Below are positions 1-11,694 of a DNA stretch of 64,000 nucleotides, piece after piece (the stretch's first letter is position 1; each line of letters starts with the position of its first letter). The stretch spans positions 69,042,983 through 69,106,982 of the forward strand of contig OX377201.1 of the NCBI GenBank assembly GCA_947396885.1. The letters are read 5' to 3'. The notes under the pieces were generated by a model that was not told where the DNA came from, did no database searches, and was given only the letters and a program-made list of their open reading frames with translations. This DNA comes from Heligmosomoides polygyrus polygyrus. Taxonomy: Eukaryota; Nematoda; Chromadorea; Rhabditida; Heligmosomidae. Position numbers and translations under genes: made by a program.

Positions 1-2430
1 ACCCCTAGTAGACCTATTTTGAACAAGATTAAGTGGGGTACCAAAAGTACAGTAGTACCGTCGAAACAATGTATGTGAGGTGCTTCACGAGACAGACCGT
101 TTGAAAAGTGAGGAAATGTGAGGAGACCTGCGTAAGCGCGATCGATCTCTAGGCAGGGAGGCGCGGGTGGCAAGGTGGGAGTGGATTATTCTTCCTGCCT
201 GTGTAGTATAACGTTCTTCGTCGCCCTGAATTCACGGGTGGATGCAAATACGCACAGACTAGAGGGCGGGGCAAACGCGCGCGGACGATTCACTATGCTA
301 GTATGCATTAGCGAATTGGGTCGCCATGTTTGCACTAGCGCGGTATCCTCACTCCTGGTCAGTAATGCGGCACGTGAATCTCAACCCTCAGAAAAGTAGC
401 TATTCTCAAGCTTTTGCAGACATTTTCGTCATGACATTGCAGATGTCAAGCAAACTGGGTTCTGAGAAAATCCGGTAGGTTAGGGAATGTCTTTCAATCC
501 TCGATTTGAAACTTTTGAACATCGTAAGAATATGCTTGTTTTCTTACCAGACGATGTCTCAGTGATAACATCAGAAAGTTCAGATAATTGAAACTAGTTG
601 GTGCGATATTGTTACTCATTAAGGAAGGCCTTGGATTTTCTTGTGAGGCTGCTTTGGATATTTTCCACACAAAAAAACCGTTGTCGCGGTTCCCACGTCA
701 GCCCGAAACTAGAATAAGTTTTGTAGGGTCGTTTCACTCCGTAACAAATGGAACACTGAAGTCGGCAACAGTTATAGTGCGGCAAATTGTTTTCCCTAAT
801 TATAAGAAGTCTACAAAGTCCAATCGACGAAAGGTTTCTTGACGAAACTCAGACTTCGACCACCCTCAATTATGTTCAAAGCCAGGCCAATAGTAGTTAC
901 TACATGATGTCAGAATGACTTCTTCATCCAATCGTGAAGAAATTGTTCTCTTCAAAATAGCCACCATTCCTTTCCATGGTGACTAACATAGTGCTATCTG
1001 GAAAGTGTTCAAATCATACATGGCTATTGATCTTCGGTTAACTCTTGAATAAGATACATTTTCGAGTTGGCACCCAAATTTAGGATTAGGTTAACAACTT
1101 CATAGATATACAGTAGGAGTAACACGACAGAGCACAGTACTTTGAGAAACAGCACCACACCATAGAGCACTTGTCCCTAGTGTTAACTTGACAAGCAGAC
1201 TGCATATGCAGAAATCTTTCATTCAAGTCTACTTATCGCGTCCTTTTACGTCTCCATGCATGTTGCGTCAGAACTGGTCAGTGTATGAGGTCTGGTGCTT
1301 TAAAGCAGTACCGGGTCCCTGGGTCTGTCAAACGTCTTAACTATGAAATGAACTTTTGCTCGCTGCTACAGTCATCAAGGTACTTCAAAACGTGCACTTG
1401 ATCACTTTCTGGTTTCGTAGTCTGTGTGGCCAAGACTAGAAATTGAAAAAAGGCAGTTTTGGGCAGAACAATCCGAAAGCACTGGCAGTCTGACCAGTAC
1501 AGCAGAGAACACTAATATATCTCCTTCCATCCTTCTGATACATTTGGTAGGAACATAATCCCGAATAGGAATGACCGCTGAAATTACCACACAATCAAGT
1601 GAGGCGCTCCCGCGACTACTCGTCCGCAAGGAATCTCGCTACGGTTGACCCCGCCCCCGCGACCGTGCGCATTTGTGCCACCCTGAATATTTACCCGAGA
1701 TCTCATATAGAAAAACAGTAATTGGCGCTTGTTACAAAGCTGGGGAAGAACGCCATCTGCCCTTTCCGACATAGGCGTGGAGGAAAGGACAGAAATGGGT
1801 AAGTGAAGGGATTCCGAGGTACGAAACTTACTATGCAATCGAAAATAGATACGAGAGAATTAACATTGGATGTATGTAGCTACGCATCACGCGTGAACGC
1901 CACGACATGTATGGTGACCCTGCCCACCAAAGTAGCTACAGCTGGTCCCAAATAGCAAATGAATCGCTTTTTGACAGCCAGCTAAAGCAGTAAAGTAGTA
2001 GTAAAGTAGCCCAACAAGCAACCCCGTCAGTAGATCTGGACGAGGTTTTCGCTCACAGCTCAAGAACAACGTAATAGTCCACAGGAATATGGCCAATAGT
2101 GCATCGTTACCTGGCCGTGGTTGTTGCTACTCATCAACGCAACAAGAACAGTGTGGTGGGAAGCCCGCCAGCGCAGACACTACTGCGAAGCCGTGATCCT
2201 GAAAAGACCAATGAGAACGACGGCTGAACGACGCGTACGGCAGTTGAGTGGACGAAAATCATAGAAACTCTGTGTAATCCTAGTTCGGGGGACCATGCGC
2301 AAATGGAGCCCTCCTCCTCTCGTGTTCGTCAGATCCTCCCACGAAAATGCCTGATGTCGTCGCACCATGAACTACTTGCACTCATGCATATTCAGGATAG
2401 GGGAGTGGGCAAGCACCACCTGTCCCCGAT
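1..2430. other. No gene recognised
   Basis: Only short scattered ORFs without splice context. A weak inverted resemblance between about 215-330 and 1,618-1,700 (CCGCGCGCG, CCCCGCCC, GTGCGCATTTG, CACCCTGAAT) suggests worn repeat DNA. Confidence 0.4.
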
Positions 2431-2499
2431 CTAGTGAACTATGACTATGCACCGAGCATGGAGTCCATAGGCTCCTTTGCTCTCCGGAAAACGGAAGCA

Positions 2500-3260
2500 A
2501 AACAAAAAGCTGACAAGGTAGCGAACAATGAGGCAACGTCGTCGAGAGGAACGAATCAATATTGACAACATCGACGAACACGCAGCATCGAGAAGCGCAG
2601 CAGAACGGGCCAAACCGGCAAGCAGCGGAGCCTCGACCTGTTCGACGGCGACGGTGCGAGCGCAGAGGCCTGGGAGCGACGGCGGAGGCTGGCGCAGTGC
2701 GGCAGCCCATGGGAGGTCGACAGCAGCAGCGCCAACACGGCTCCCGGAGAAGCGGACGGGAGAAGCTGCGGGAGCTGATCCCCGGAGGGGCGACCTCGCC
2801 GCTCACCTCCAGCGCCGCGAACCGGGCGGCTGCGGCAGGTGGCGAGGCGCCGGCGAGGCAGCGCGGCCGCGGCGGACGCGCAGCCGTGCAGAGCGCGCAG
2901 AGAGCGCGCACGGCGACGAGGCGCAGACGACAGCGCCGCTCAGCTGACTGCGGCCATCGATCGGCGGCGCGACTGCACGCGCCGGAACCCGCGGCCGCCG
3001 CGTCACGGTCCGCGTGACGTCATCGCCGTCGTCGTGACGCTGAGCAGGGGGGGGGGGGGGGCGCCGGCTGGAGGGTCCCGAACAGGCGCCCCCTTCGCTC
3101 GACGTTCGAGCGGCCTGCTCCATGGGGAGCGCGAGTGGGCTCGCCATCCCTGCGCCGGGTCCGGGCGCGAGACTCGCCCGGGTGGCCGGCTGGTTGGTGT
3201 TGGTCAAATCCGCGACATGGCCATGTACTGTGGAATGTGCCGGGCGACTGCACCCAGAAA
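2500..3260. promoter_or_regulatory. CpG-rich island with a TGACGTCA motif
   Basis: About 700 bases rich in GC and CpG in otherwise AT-rich DNA. It includes TGACGTCA (near 3,016), the full CRE/ATF palindrome, and a 14-base G run at 3,049-3,062. Long overlapping open frames occur on both strands, as expected from composition, and none shows a recognisable domain. It could be a promoter island, a GC-rich first exon or a GC-rich mobile element. No transcription unit beside it was identified. Confidence 0.3.
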
Positions 3261-3617
3261 ACATCGACTGGTTGAACGTACCCGAGAGAGGCAGAGTGCC
3301 TGTTCATACCTGCTATCGCAGCGACGCGATTGTGACAGGCCATTGCAGGGAGGATGCCGCGGATGTGGCACGATTTAACAGCGCTCGCCTGACACGTTTT
3401 GATTGCAACGAAAGATCCTACAACAGCACACATACACATTTTTGTTGTTGACCACGTATAACACATGCGTACTACAGAGAGTATCTCTGAAGACAGGAGC
3501 ACCATCAATGACCTAAAATTGTTATATGAATTCGAACTCTCTTCATGCCTAGAGAAGGGTTGAAAGAGTTCGCCTTGAATTCAGGGGCTGGTCACGTTGA
3601 TGAATCCGGCCCCAGAT

Positions 3618-4275
3618 GTCGGATTCATCAACGACTTACATAGCCTTAACAGAGAATTCACAGCGGAAAACTCAGATGGCGGGCCGCGTTATCTGACGAG
3701 GAAGGTCAAAGAGGTCACCGTGGAGTTTCTCAACGCGACCTATATAGGGTTGTAGGGCGTTGTCTGGGAAGCACCATAGTGGTTTCCAAATTTCCTGCGG
3801 ACCTCTGGGTAGGTCAAAAATGGCAAAAAACTGTACCGCTTCAGTGCGGGCTTATAACGCAAAACTGACGCCTGGAATACCCCTGTCGTGCCCACAAATA
3901 GTCCTGCAAAAGGTTTAGAGCTTCAATCATTGCTAGAACCTAGGAATTGATTAATTCCTAATTGAAGCGAGACGGCGCATTCACGGGAGGCACGCGCCCT
4001 AATTTCAACCTTCTGTGATACGATTTTACTTCAGAACACAAGTCACGCTAATGAATATGCAATAAACTGTTTAACAATTGTGGTAACGTTCTGTAAAACA
4101 CGCGAAGCAAAGCAGCTTCTGACACCAGCAGCAGCGGATAAATGCCAAGGAAGAGCAGCCGGAAGCTTCCTGGCAGGACGTGTCGACAGGCACTTCATCG
4201 AAGGAGTAGTCCGCCGGTGTTGAGAAGTGCCCCGGATGCGTGTCCACATATCCAGCTGCCACACACGCGTACGCA
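3618..4275 (+). repeat. E1 left inverted arm
   Basis: Inverted copy of 6,872-7,660, lacking the tRNA-like insertion present in the other arm. Short ORFs in both arms, including a 60-residue one that recurs, are mirror images of the same non-coding repeat. Confidence 0.7.
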
Positions 4276-4509
4276 AAGCACCTTCGGATTACCGGAGCGC
4301 AGAATTGCCTATACGTCTGACTGACCACCTGCAAGGACGGGTGCCTTGAAAATTGCCTTAAAAATCATTACCATATCATCATTACCATCTTTTATTACCA
4401 TATATAATCGAGAGAGGCATGAGTCACTGTCCGACGACAGGTTTGCACTCTTATGTGAAGCCAATGTGCACTCTTATGTGAAGCCAGCATGCACTCTTAA
4501 GTGAAGCCA

Positions 4510-4720
4510 ACATGTACTCTTATGTGAAGCCGGCCGCGCACGCTGCGATGGAGCCCGCCGCGTCCGCTGCGTTCGCTGCGTCGCCTGCGTCGACTGCGTC
4601 CGCTACGTTCGCTGCGTTCGCTGCGTCGGCTGCGCTCAAGCTTGCCACGTCCGCCACGCTCAGGCCAGCCGCGCTCGCCGCGTCCGCCGCGCCCGCCGCG
4701 TCTGCCGCGCTATCCCTTAC
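4510..4720. repeat. GC-rich imperfect triplet repeat
   Basis: A run of GCG, TCC, GCT and related triplets on the plus strand gives an alanine/serine-rich open frame. The internal repetition and the position beside the satellite mark it as simple-sequence DNA. Just upstream, four copies of CTCTTATGTGAAGCCA (4,448-4,530) form a short tandem repeat. Confidence 0.6.
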
Positions 4721-4805
4721 TCCATTTTCGTCTGCATTTCTGTATTCTCACACTGCCGCTGACCTTTTCCTCACGCATTTTCATTTCTGCTTCAACCTAT
4801 GCACA

Positions 4806-5757
4806 TGCTATGGACTACGTTCCTAGCGTGGCCCGCCACACCCGAAGCCGGCGAAGCCGGCAAGCCTGGCGTGGCCCGCACGTCCAGCGTATATCGCGGG
4901 CGAAGCCGGCGACGGACGCTGGCTGAGGAATCATCCCTAGCTACGTTTGGACTACGTTCCTAGCGTGGCCCGCCATACCCGAAGCCGGCAAGCCTTCCCT
5001 GCGTGGCCTGCCATACCCGAAGCCGGCAAGCCTGGCGTGGTCCGCACGTCCAGCGTATATCGCCGGCGAAGCCGGCGACGGACGCTGGCTGAAGAAGCAT
5101 CCCAAACTATGTTTGGGCCACGTTCTTAGCGTGGCGCGCAACACCAGAAGCCGGCAAGCCTTCCCTGCGTGGCCTGCTATACCCGAAGCCGCCGGCGAAG
5201 CCGGCGACGGACGCTGGCTGAAGAAGCATCCCAAACTATGTTTGGGCCACGTTCTTAGCGTGGCCCGCCACACCCGAAGCCGGCGAAGCCGGCAAGCCTG
5301 GCGTGGCCCGCACGTCCAGCGTACGGCGCCGGCGAAGCCGGCGACGGACGCTGGCTGAGGAATCATCCCTAGCTACGTTTGGACTACGTTCCTAGCGTGG
5401 CCCGCCATACCCGAAGCCGGCAAGCCAGGCGTAGCCCGCACGTCCAGCGTACGGCGCCGGCGAAGCCGGCGACGGACGCTGGCTGAGGAATCATGCCTAG
5501 CTACGTTTGGACTACGTTCCTAGCGTGGCCCGCCACACCCGAAGCCGGCGAAGCCGGCAAGCCTGGCGTGGCCAGCACGTCCAGCGTACGGCGCCGGCAA
5601 AGCCGGCGATGGACGCTGGCTGAAGAAGCATCCCAAACTATGTTTGGGCCCCGTTCTTAGCGTGGCCCGCAACACCCGAAGCCGGCGAAGCCGGCAAGCC
5701 AGGCGTGGCCCGCACGTCCAGCGTACGGCGCCGGCGAAGCCGGCGACGGACGCTGGT
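4806..5757. repeat. GC-rich tandem satellite, about 7 units of 130-165 bp
   Basis: Each unit begins near GTTCTTAGCGTGGCCCGCC or GTTCCTAGCGTGGCCCGCC, contains GCCGGCGAAGCCGGC palindromes and GACGGACGCTGGCTGA, and ends with a stretch like CATCCCTAGCTACGTTTGG. Units occur in at least two versions, differing in the linker. Open frames on both strands are by-products of the high GC content. The reverse complement is related to the 42.8-43.4 kb satellite. Confidence 0.85.
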
Positions 5758-6180
5758 TTAAACATAAAGTGAGCTGGTCGATTCATGATTACCTTCAAAG
5801 CATTGTCTCTTGAGAAGCAGTTGAAATCCGGACGGAAGTGGAGCACATGATCATGAATTCGCCGGATGAACCGTTTGAAAAGCCGGAAGAACTATACATC
5901 GAAAGGCTCGCAAAGGCTCGTCGCTCCTGGCGGTATTGTCATCAGCTTATGCTCTTTTCCAGCAGGCACCTCGGAAACGAGGTTCTCGTGATCCCTGAGC
6001 CCATGCCAGCTGTCAAGGAGGATAATGGCTAGGGGTGCTGCCGAAGAGCTAACCACGCATTCTCGAAAGAATGCGGGACTTGTTGCTTCGTCATGATGTG
6101 GCTCATTCCTGCCACTATAAGAAGGTTTGGTGTAGACCAGTGACCGCGCATAGAGGAAACGATCCACTAGCTTCCCGCAA
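5740..6180 (-). pseudogene. DDE transposase relic, C-terminal part
   Basis: A minus-strand frame reads ILLDSWHGLRDHENLVSEVP, then HKLMTIPPGATSLCEPFDV, a stop, and FFRLFKRFIRRIHDHVLH. The pattern LDSWxG...IPPGATSLxQPLDVxFFRPFK is typical of pogo/jerky-like DDE transposases (PPNTTSxxQPLD). It resembles the relic at 44.5-44.7 kb. The relic lies inside the fold-back element spanning 3.6-7.7 kb, next to its satellite array. Confidence 0.6.
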
Positions 6181-6871
6181 AATCAAAAAGAGCTTGTCTT
6201 CAAGTCGGCCGACAGGGATTGCACAACACGAGACACTTGCTTCATTCCAATAGGTGCCAGCGACCTGAAAAGAATGCCAAAATACTTTGCCAGCTGCAAA
6301 TAGGCTAGATCTAGGTAGATGTTTTTAGTTTTATCTAGACCATTAGTCTCATAGCAATTCCTACCGACCGGTTAGATACGACCTCTTTGTTAATCCCCGT
6401 TTGGTCGATAGTGGAAGATGGAAAGAGGATATCTATCCAACGATGAGTGAATGCAAATTTCGATTCAAAAGATATTTACCTGAAGAGTTTCGTCTTCATT
6501 GAAGTCGAGGTCCCCATCCATCGCGTTCTGGAGTATGCCCCGAAAGGCGTCTGCAATGGCGATCTCCCTGCGAGTAGGGGGAGAGTGGTCGGGAGGGAAA
6601 TAGGCAGCAAGACGAGCAATAACTCGTGATGGAGAAAACATTTCACAATTAATGCACGTTGGTGGAAACTGGTATTATATACATTCCAGAAGTCGGTGCA
6701 GGGAAATTCATGGTAGATCAAATCAACGCATGTCGATTATGCTCACAACAGATGAAGACAAGAAACATTTCCAAAAGTAATATGGTATAGTTGTAACATA
6801 CAACACATATGTACATAACATGAAAACTTCCCAAACAAGATGTACATGCTTGAGTAGGCGAGTGCTTACAG

Positions 6872-7660
6872 GTAGCGCGCGTGGGTGACAGCTGGATATG
6901 TGGACACGCATCCGGGGCACTTCTCAACACCGGCGGACTACTCCTTCGATGAAGTGCCTGTCGACACGTCCTGCCAGGAAGCTTCCGGCTGCTCTTCCTT
7001 GGCATTTATCCGTTGCTGCTGGTATCAGAAGCTGCTTTGCTCCGCGTGTTTTATAGAACGTTACCACAATTGTTAAACAGTTTATTGCATATTCATTAGC
7101 GTGACTTGCGTTTCGAAGTAAAATCGTATCACAGAAGGTTGAAATTAGGGTTGAAAATCGAATATGACACCTAGTCGTGACAGAAAAGCACTTTACGGTG
7201 GCAAAAACGCAAAATGTCCCCCAGCAATGCTGAAACCACAGCTCCGCAATCGAACCCTCGACCTCTCTCCTGCAAATCCGCCACGCTAACCACTCGGCCA
7301 TCCAATCGCTGGCGCAACTAGTGGCGCGCGCCTCCCGTGCTCCCGTGAGTGCGCCGTTAGGTTCTAGCAATGATTGAAGCCCAAACCTTTTGCAGGACTA
7401 CTTAGTGGGCACGACAAGGGCATTCCAGGCGTCAGTTTTGCGTTATCGACCCGCACTGAAGCGGTACAGTTTTTTGCCATTTTTGACCTACCCAGAGGTC
7501 CGCAGGAAATTTGGAAACCACTATGGTGCTTCCCAGACAACGCCCTACAACCCTATATAGGTCGCTTTCAGAAACTCCACGGTGACCTCTTTGACCTTCC
7601 TCGTGAGTTTTCCGCTGTGAGTTCTTGTTAAAGTTATGTAAGTCGTGGGTGAATCCGACT
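6872..7660 (-). repeat. E1 right inverted arm
   Basis: Inverted copy of 3,618-4,275. It matches closely through the region around TTAACAATTGTGGTAACGTTC and the outer part around GGTCAAAGAGGTCACCGTGG, and is interrupted by about 170 bases at 7,153-7,322. Confidence 0.7.
7225..7322 (-). repeat. tRNA-like module in the E1 right arm
   Basis: Minus strand: TGGCCGAGTGGTTAGCG fits an A box and GGTTCGATTGC fits a B box, 35 bases further on. The anticodon arm does not pair convincingly, so this is a tRNA-derived promoter module, not a tRNA gene. It lies in the segment absent from the other arm and points into the element. Confidence 0.55.
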
Positions 7661-7719
7661 TCTGAACACAAGAGAGCGTAGAAAAGGTCAGCTCCGGTTA
7701 GGATCTGTCTATACCTTGC

Positions 7720-8060
7720 GACAGCAGCGACAAGAGTGACGAGAGCGCAGCGTGCGTAGCGTGCGGAAGTATGAACAGCCAACTGGATCGACCGGAGCGA
7801 CAGCGCAGCGCTCGAGTATGGACACTTTTCGGCGGCGCGCCTCAGTTTTCATCGACTTGCATGTTTTGCACGGCGACGAGAGCGACAAGAGCGCAACGCA
7901 CGGGGCGTGCGCAGCGTGCGCAGAACCGGCAATTATGGCCTGTTGTACTTCGGTGACGCGTCGCCGACGCTGCGACACGTCACCGACACCCGTCACCGAC
8001 GTCGGCGACGTCGTCAACAGGAGAGCATCGAAGCACATTTTTAGCATCGCAGCGCGTTTT
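7720..8060. repeat. GC-rich MITE-like repeat (GCGGAAGTATGAACAG family)
   Basis: Contains GGAAGTATGAACAGCC and a GAGCGACAGCGCAGCGCTCGAGTATG block that recurs at 10,487-10,640 with GAGCGACAGCGCCGGCGCCCGAGTATG. It is followed by GACGTCGGCGACG palindromes shared with the 9-10.5 kb region. ORFs on both strands reflect composition. Confidence 0.55.
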
Positions 8061-8389
8061 CAATGTCATCATTTGGTAACCAGACTGCGGATAGAAATGC
8101 CTGGTGATCAGATCTGCCTCGATTTTGCTTAAATTGTGTGCTTTTCTTAATGTTTCGAGACTTGGTGATGATTTTTGTTTTGTATGAACGGTAGCCTGCT
8201 CGATCATTGTTAATCTGGCTGTGATCTAAAGCAGTTTTTCAAAACGGTCTTGGGAAAGAGATGCGTGAGATGTCGGACGAGAGGGTATGCGCCATTGGCC
8301 AACAGCCTCAACCTGACTATAAATTGATGGTAAACAAAATATAATAATAATAGAAGTACAAGACAGTGTTGAGCATTTAACGACTATTG

Positions 8390-8760
8390 ATTTACCATTT
8401 TAACTATTTTACCAGCATTTTCGTTAAATTTCTTTATTGGAGTTTAGCAAAGGCCTTTTTCGTTATATCGCATTTAAATTAAATTTACGCGAAATTTTCG
8501 AAATTCAAAGGAAAATTTAACTCTTAATTAATATGAATTGTATTTCGAAAAAGCTCTTCGTAGAGGTTTGCAGTATCATTTCGGAAAGCGAGGAAACACT
8601 ACTTATTTCTACACAGTTTTATTTTGTGTTATTTGCTCTGCAAGAAAGCGAAAAGGCCTAGAAAACGCGAAAAGAACGGGTGAGAAGGACAGAAAAGCGA
8701 AAAAAGGTGACAAAGTGAAGGCAAGGTAAGGTTTAGGTTCCTACTCCCTGCCAAACACTC
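8390..8760. repeat. AT-rich dispersed repeat, copy 1
   Basis: The stretch from TTTAGCAAAGGCCTTTTTCG through CGAAAAAGCTCTTCG to the AAGGTAAGGTTTAGG end is repeated at 9,757-10,080 in the same orientation with scattered changes. A more diverged relative is at 29,280-29,450. Confidence 0.7.
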
Positions 8761-9499
8761 ATTGTTCTAGCGAATGACACTATTGGTGCCCGCAAGACAA
8801 ACGTTTTTGCACTTCCCGATTTCGTAATTCGAAGTCCGGTGGTGATGATGGCAGTGCCGGGAACGAAGAACCAACCCACAATCAAAACACTCCATGCCAC
8901 CCTTGGATGACGTCGGCGACGTCGTCGATGCGTCTGTATACTTCGGCGACGGCGGTGTCGCCGACGTCGGCGACGGAAGTATAACACCCCTGCGCAGCTC
9001 TCGGCGACGCCGCCAGCGACGCGTCGCCAAAGTATAAGGCCTATGTTATACTTCGGCGACGCGTCGCCGACGCTGCGACCCGTCACCGACAGCCCGTCAC
9101 CGACGTCGCCGACGCTGACGTCACCACCGACGTAGCCGACGTCGCCACAGACGCGTGGTCGACGTCGGCGACGTCGTCAACAGATTCTGTGGCGGCGTCG
9201 GGGACGACGTTGACAGGAGAGCATTGGAGCGCATTTTTAGCATCGGAGAGGGTTTTCAATGTCATCATTTGGTAACCAGTCTGCCCATAGAAAGGCTAAG
9301 TGATCACATCTGCCTCGAATTTGCATACATTTTGAGCTTTTCTTAATCTTCAAAAGAAATTTTAATTCTTATTTCTTCTTAATGCTTCAAGACTTGATGA
9401 TGATTTTTTGTTCTGTATGTACGGCTGCTCTGCTCAACCATTGTTAATCTGCCGAATTTTCTCTTACTAACCAAATTTGGCTTTTAGAAGGATAGATGT

Positions 9500-9760
9500 G
9501 TTTAAAGGTTTCACTAGTAGCAATGTTAGAACCATTCAAAAGTACCTGTATTTTTAGGATACCCTGTATTTTTCGCAAGGCATAGTGTGTTTTTAGTTTT
9601 AAACTTTAAAAGAAGCACAAATCAAAAGATACGGCCACTTTGTAAAGAGATTATAGGAAGTATTCAAGCGAAACACTATCAATAGATTGTAAAATGGAAG
9701 ATAACAGACGAGTGCATGGCGCAGTCTATCCCGATCATACGTCAAAAAAGCGTCGGTTTA
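9500..9760. repeat. Partial copy of the 32-kb palindromic element
   Basis: The sequence from AAAGGTTTCACTAGTAGCAA to GTCAAAAAA matches the right half of the element at 32.14-32.41 kb with point differences, in the same orientation. The left half is missing. Confidence 0.6.
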
Positions 9761-10080
9761 GCAAAGACCTTTTTCGTTAAATCGTGTTTAAATTAAATTT
9801 ACGCGGAATTCTTGAAGTTCAAAGGAAAATTTAACTCTCAATTAGTAAGAATTCTATCTCGAAAAAGCTCTTCGCAGAGGTTTGCATTACCATTTGAGAA
9901 CGCTAAGAAACACTACTTATTTTCTACACAGTTTTATTTAGTATTACTTGCTCTACACGGAAGCAAATAGGCCTAGAAAATGCGAACAGAACGGCTGAGA
10001 AGGACACAAAAAGGAAGAAAAGTGACAAATTGAAGGGGAGCTAAGGTTTAGGGTCCCACTCCCTCCCAAACACTCAGTGT
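9757..10080. repeat. AT-rich dispersed repeat, copy 2
   Basis: Second copy of 8,390-8,760, here inside the 9.0-10.5 kb element. The following GATGATGGCAGT...GGAACGAAGA stretch is shared as well (8,843 and 10,156), so the duplication extends to about 10,215. Confidence 0.7.
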
Positions 10081-10486
10081 TTTAATCAATTGTGCTTTTT
10101 GTGTTCGCAAGACGGTGTCTTTAGCACTTCTCGATTTCGTAACTCGAAGTACGGTGGTGATGATGGCAGTTCCGGGAACGAAGAGCCATCCCACAGTCAT
10201 AGCACTCCATCGGAGCGCATTTTCTGCCACCATTGGATGACTCGTCGCCGTGCTGTGCACGGCGACGCGCGCTGTCACCGACGTCGGCGACGCTGACGTC
10301 GCCACAGACGGGGCCACAGACGGGCCGACGACGTCAGCGTCGCCGACGTCGGTGACAACTCCGCAGGGGGTGTTGTACTTCCGCCGCCGACGTCGGCGAC
10401 GCTGTCACAGCGCGTAGCAGCCCCTACAGCATAGCGTCACCGACGTCGGCGACGCGTCGCCGAAGTATAACATAGGCCTAACATAG

Positions 10487-10645
10487 GCCTATGAGCAGGC
10501 GACAAGAGCAACAAGAGCGACTGGAGCGACAGCGCCGGCGCCCGAGTATGAACACTTTTTGGCCGCACGCGCTCGGTTTTAATCGATATGCATAATTTGC
10601 ACGGGCGACGAGTCCCCCTTGTCGCGAAGTATGAACAGGCCCATA
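10487..10645. repeat. Palindromic GC-rich MITE
   Basis: From GGCCTATGAGCAGGCGACAA to CGCGAAGTATGAACAGGCCC, approximately inverted ends enclosing the block shared with 7.72-7.93 kb. It directly abuts the 9.0-10.5 kb element. Confidence 0.5.
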
Positions 10646-10984
10646 GGACGATACTCCCGTTATAACGCGGATTTTCTCCGACCCTTTCAAGCGTGATATG
10701 ACGGGAGAGAACTGCACTTGGTTTTGTCGGGAGACTGAATAATTTTCTTTTCAACATAGCATAGGAATCATAAAACAGAAACACTCTCACCTTCTTTCAA
10801 GATGAACTCTGTGCATCGCCCTTCAGCCGTGAGTGCCATTGCGTGCGAAAACCTTATCCCGTAGTAAGGAGCAATGATGCACCACCCTTCTAAGGCGATT
10901 TGAAAACGCGATTGCATCTGTTTTAGCTGTTTTAAAATGCACAAATGAGTCAATAGTGGAGCATCGCTGGAAATAAAATAAGGC

Positions 10985-11310
10985 CTCCGCACACTTTTGC
11001 TGCGAGCGGCGGACGGCGAAAACGACAAGTCATTCCGCTCAGCGGCAGCCGCGGCGCTGGAGCGGTGACGGTGGGCTCCGCACACTTCTGCGGCGTTGCC
11101 GCAGCGCTATCCTTCAACATAGGGCAAGGACACAGAGGCCGCCGACAATGGCAGCCGGTGCCGTCCCGCACCCGCACAGTTTTGCGGCATCGCCGCACCG
11201 ACGGGAATAATGATTGAAATCATTGTTGCCGTCGGTGCGGCGATACCGCAGGCAGGGACTGCCTGCGCTCTAGCCGATCGCGCCGGGAAATTGAAATGAA
11301 AACACATGCG
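10985..11310. repeat. GC-rich inverted repeats
   Basis: TGCGGCATCGCCGCACCGACGG (11,182 on) is mirrored by CCGTCGGTGCGGCGATACCGCA (11,229-11,250) around AATAATGATTGAAATCATT. Upstream, CTCCGCACACTTTTGCTGCG and CTCCGCACACTTCTGCGGCG are direct repeats. It is probably a cluster of small fold-back elements; the CTGCGCACTTTTGCGGCATG at 19,510 may be related. Confidence 0.6.
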
Positions 11311-11578
11311 TCCCTTAAGTTAGCTGATCGATAGGGCCAATCAGCTGTTAATTTTCGACGCTCCGGACGTCTTTGGCGGTATTTTGTTGTTTTCTTGTGT
11401 TGGTGTTAGCTATTTTGCTTATCTACTACCCCTTTGATAGGTTTGATGTGACAGACCACTCATTGCGTGAGCTGTTGTTCCGTCAAGAATCCCAAGATCA
11501 GTCCACAAATATATCGCTCGAAGTTTTGCTGCGGGATTGTTTCGTAGTGATATTATTTCTACGTTCTTCCATTTCAGG

Positions 11579-11681
11579 AATTCAATGAGCCACATCATCA
11601 CAAGAACCTCCTATGCTACTACTCTACTGAAGAAAATGGATGAAATGGAAAGCTCAGCTGATTCCTTGATTCGAGCGCGAG
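11579..11681 (+). CDS. Possible spliced-leader-type first exon
   Basis: CCATTTCAG is followed seven bases later by an ATG that opens MSHIITRTSYATTLLKKMDE, then MESSADSLIRAR, ending at a GTAGGT donor. An ATG immediately after a canonical acceptor is typical of trans-spliced nematode mRNAs. An upstream frame (FDVTDHSLRELLFRQESQDQ) is also open but cannot be joined in phase. No matching second exon was found; the exon at 19.6 kb is one candidate. Family not recognised. Confidence 0.35.
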
Positions 11682-11694
11682 TAGGTCCCAACTG

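Larger units (their letters stand above)
3618..7660. mobile_element. Composite fold-back element E1 (inverted arms, satellite, transposase relic)
   Basis: The left arm (3,618-4,275) and right arm (6,872-7,660) are inverted copies, from CGGATTCATCAACGACTTAC on the outside to CATATCCAGCTG on the inside. The core holds a run of GC-rich codon-like triplets (4,510-4,720), a 950-bp satellite (4.8-5.76 kb) and a DDE transposase relic. The right arm also carries an extra tRNA-like segment of about 170 bases. No target duplication was recognised. The same layout recurs at 42.3-45.4 kb with unrelated arms. Confidence 0.6.
9038..10478. mobile_element. Harbinger-like element with 35-bp perfect terminal repeats and TAA duplication
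   Basis: The left end GGCCTATGTTATACTTCGGC continues for 35 bases that are an exact mirror of the right end. TAA flanks both sides (9,035-9,037 and 10,479-10,481), fitting the TWA duplications of PIF/Harbinger elements. The interior is GC-rich GACGTCGGCGACG repeats, a copy of the 8.4-kb AT-rich repeat and part of the 32-kb palindrome. No transposase frame was recognised, so it would be a non-autonomous carrier. Confidence 0.55.

Noticed and set aside
2528..3508. Long overlapping open frames on both strands (up to 179 codons).
   Set aside because: They coincide with the CpG-rich island, mirror each other on both strands, and show arginine/alanine-rich compositional protein without domains or splice support.
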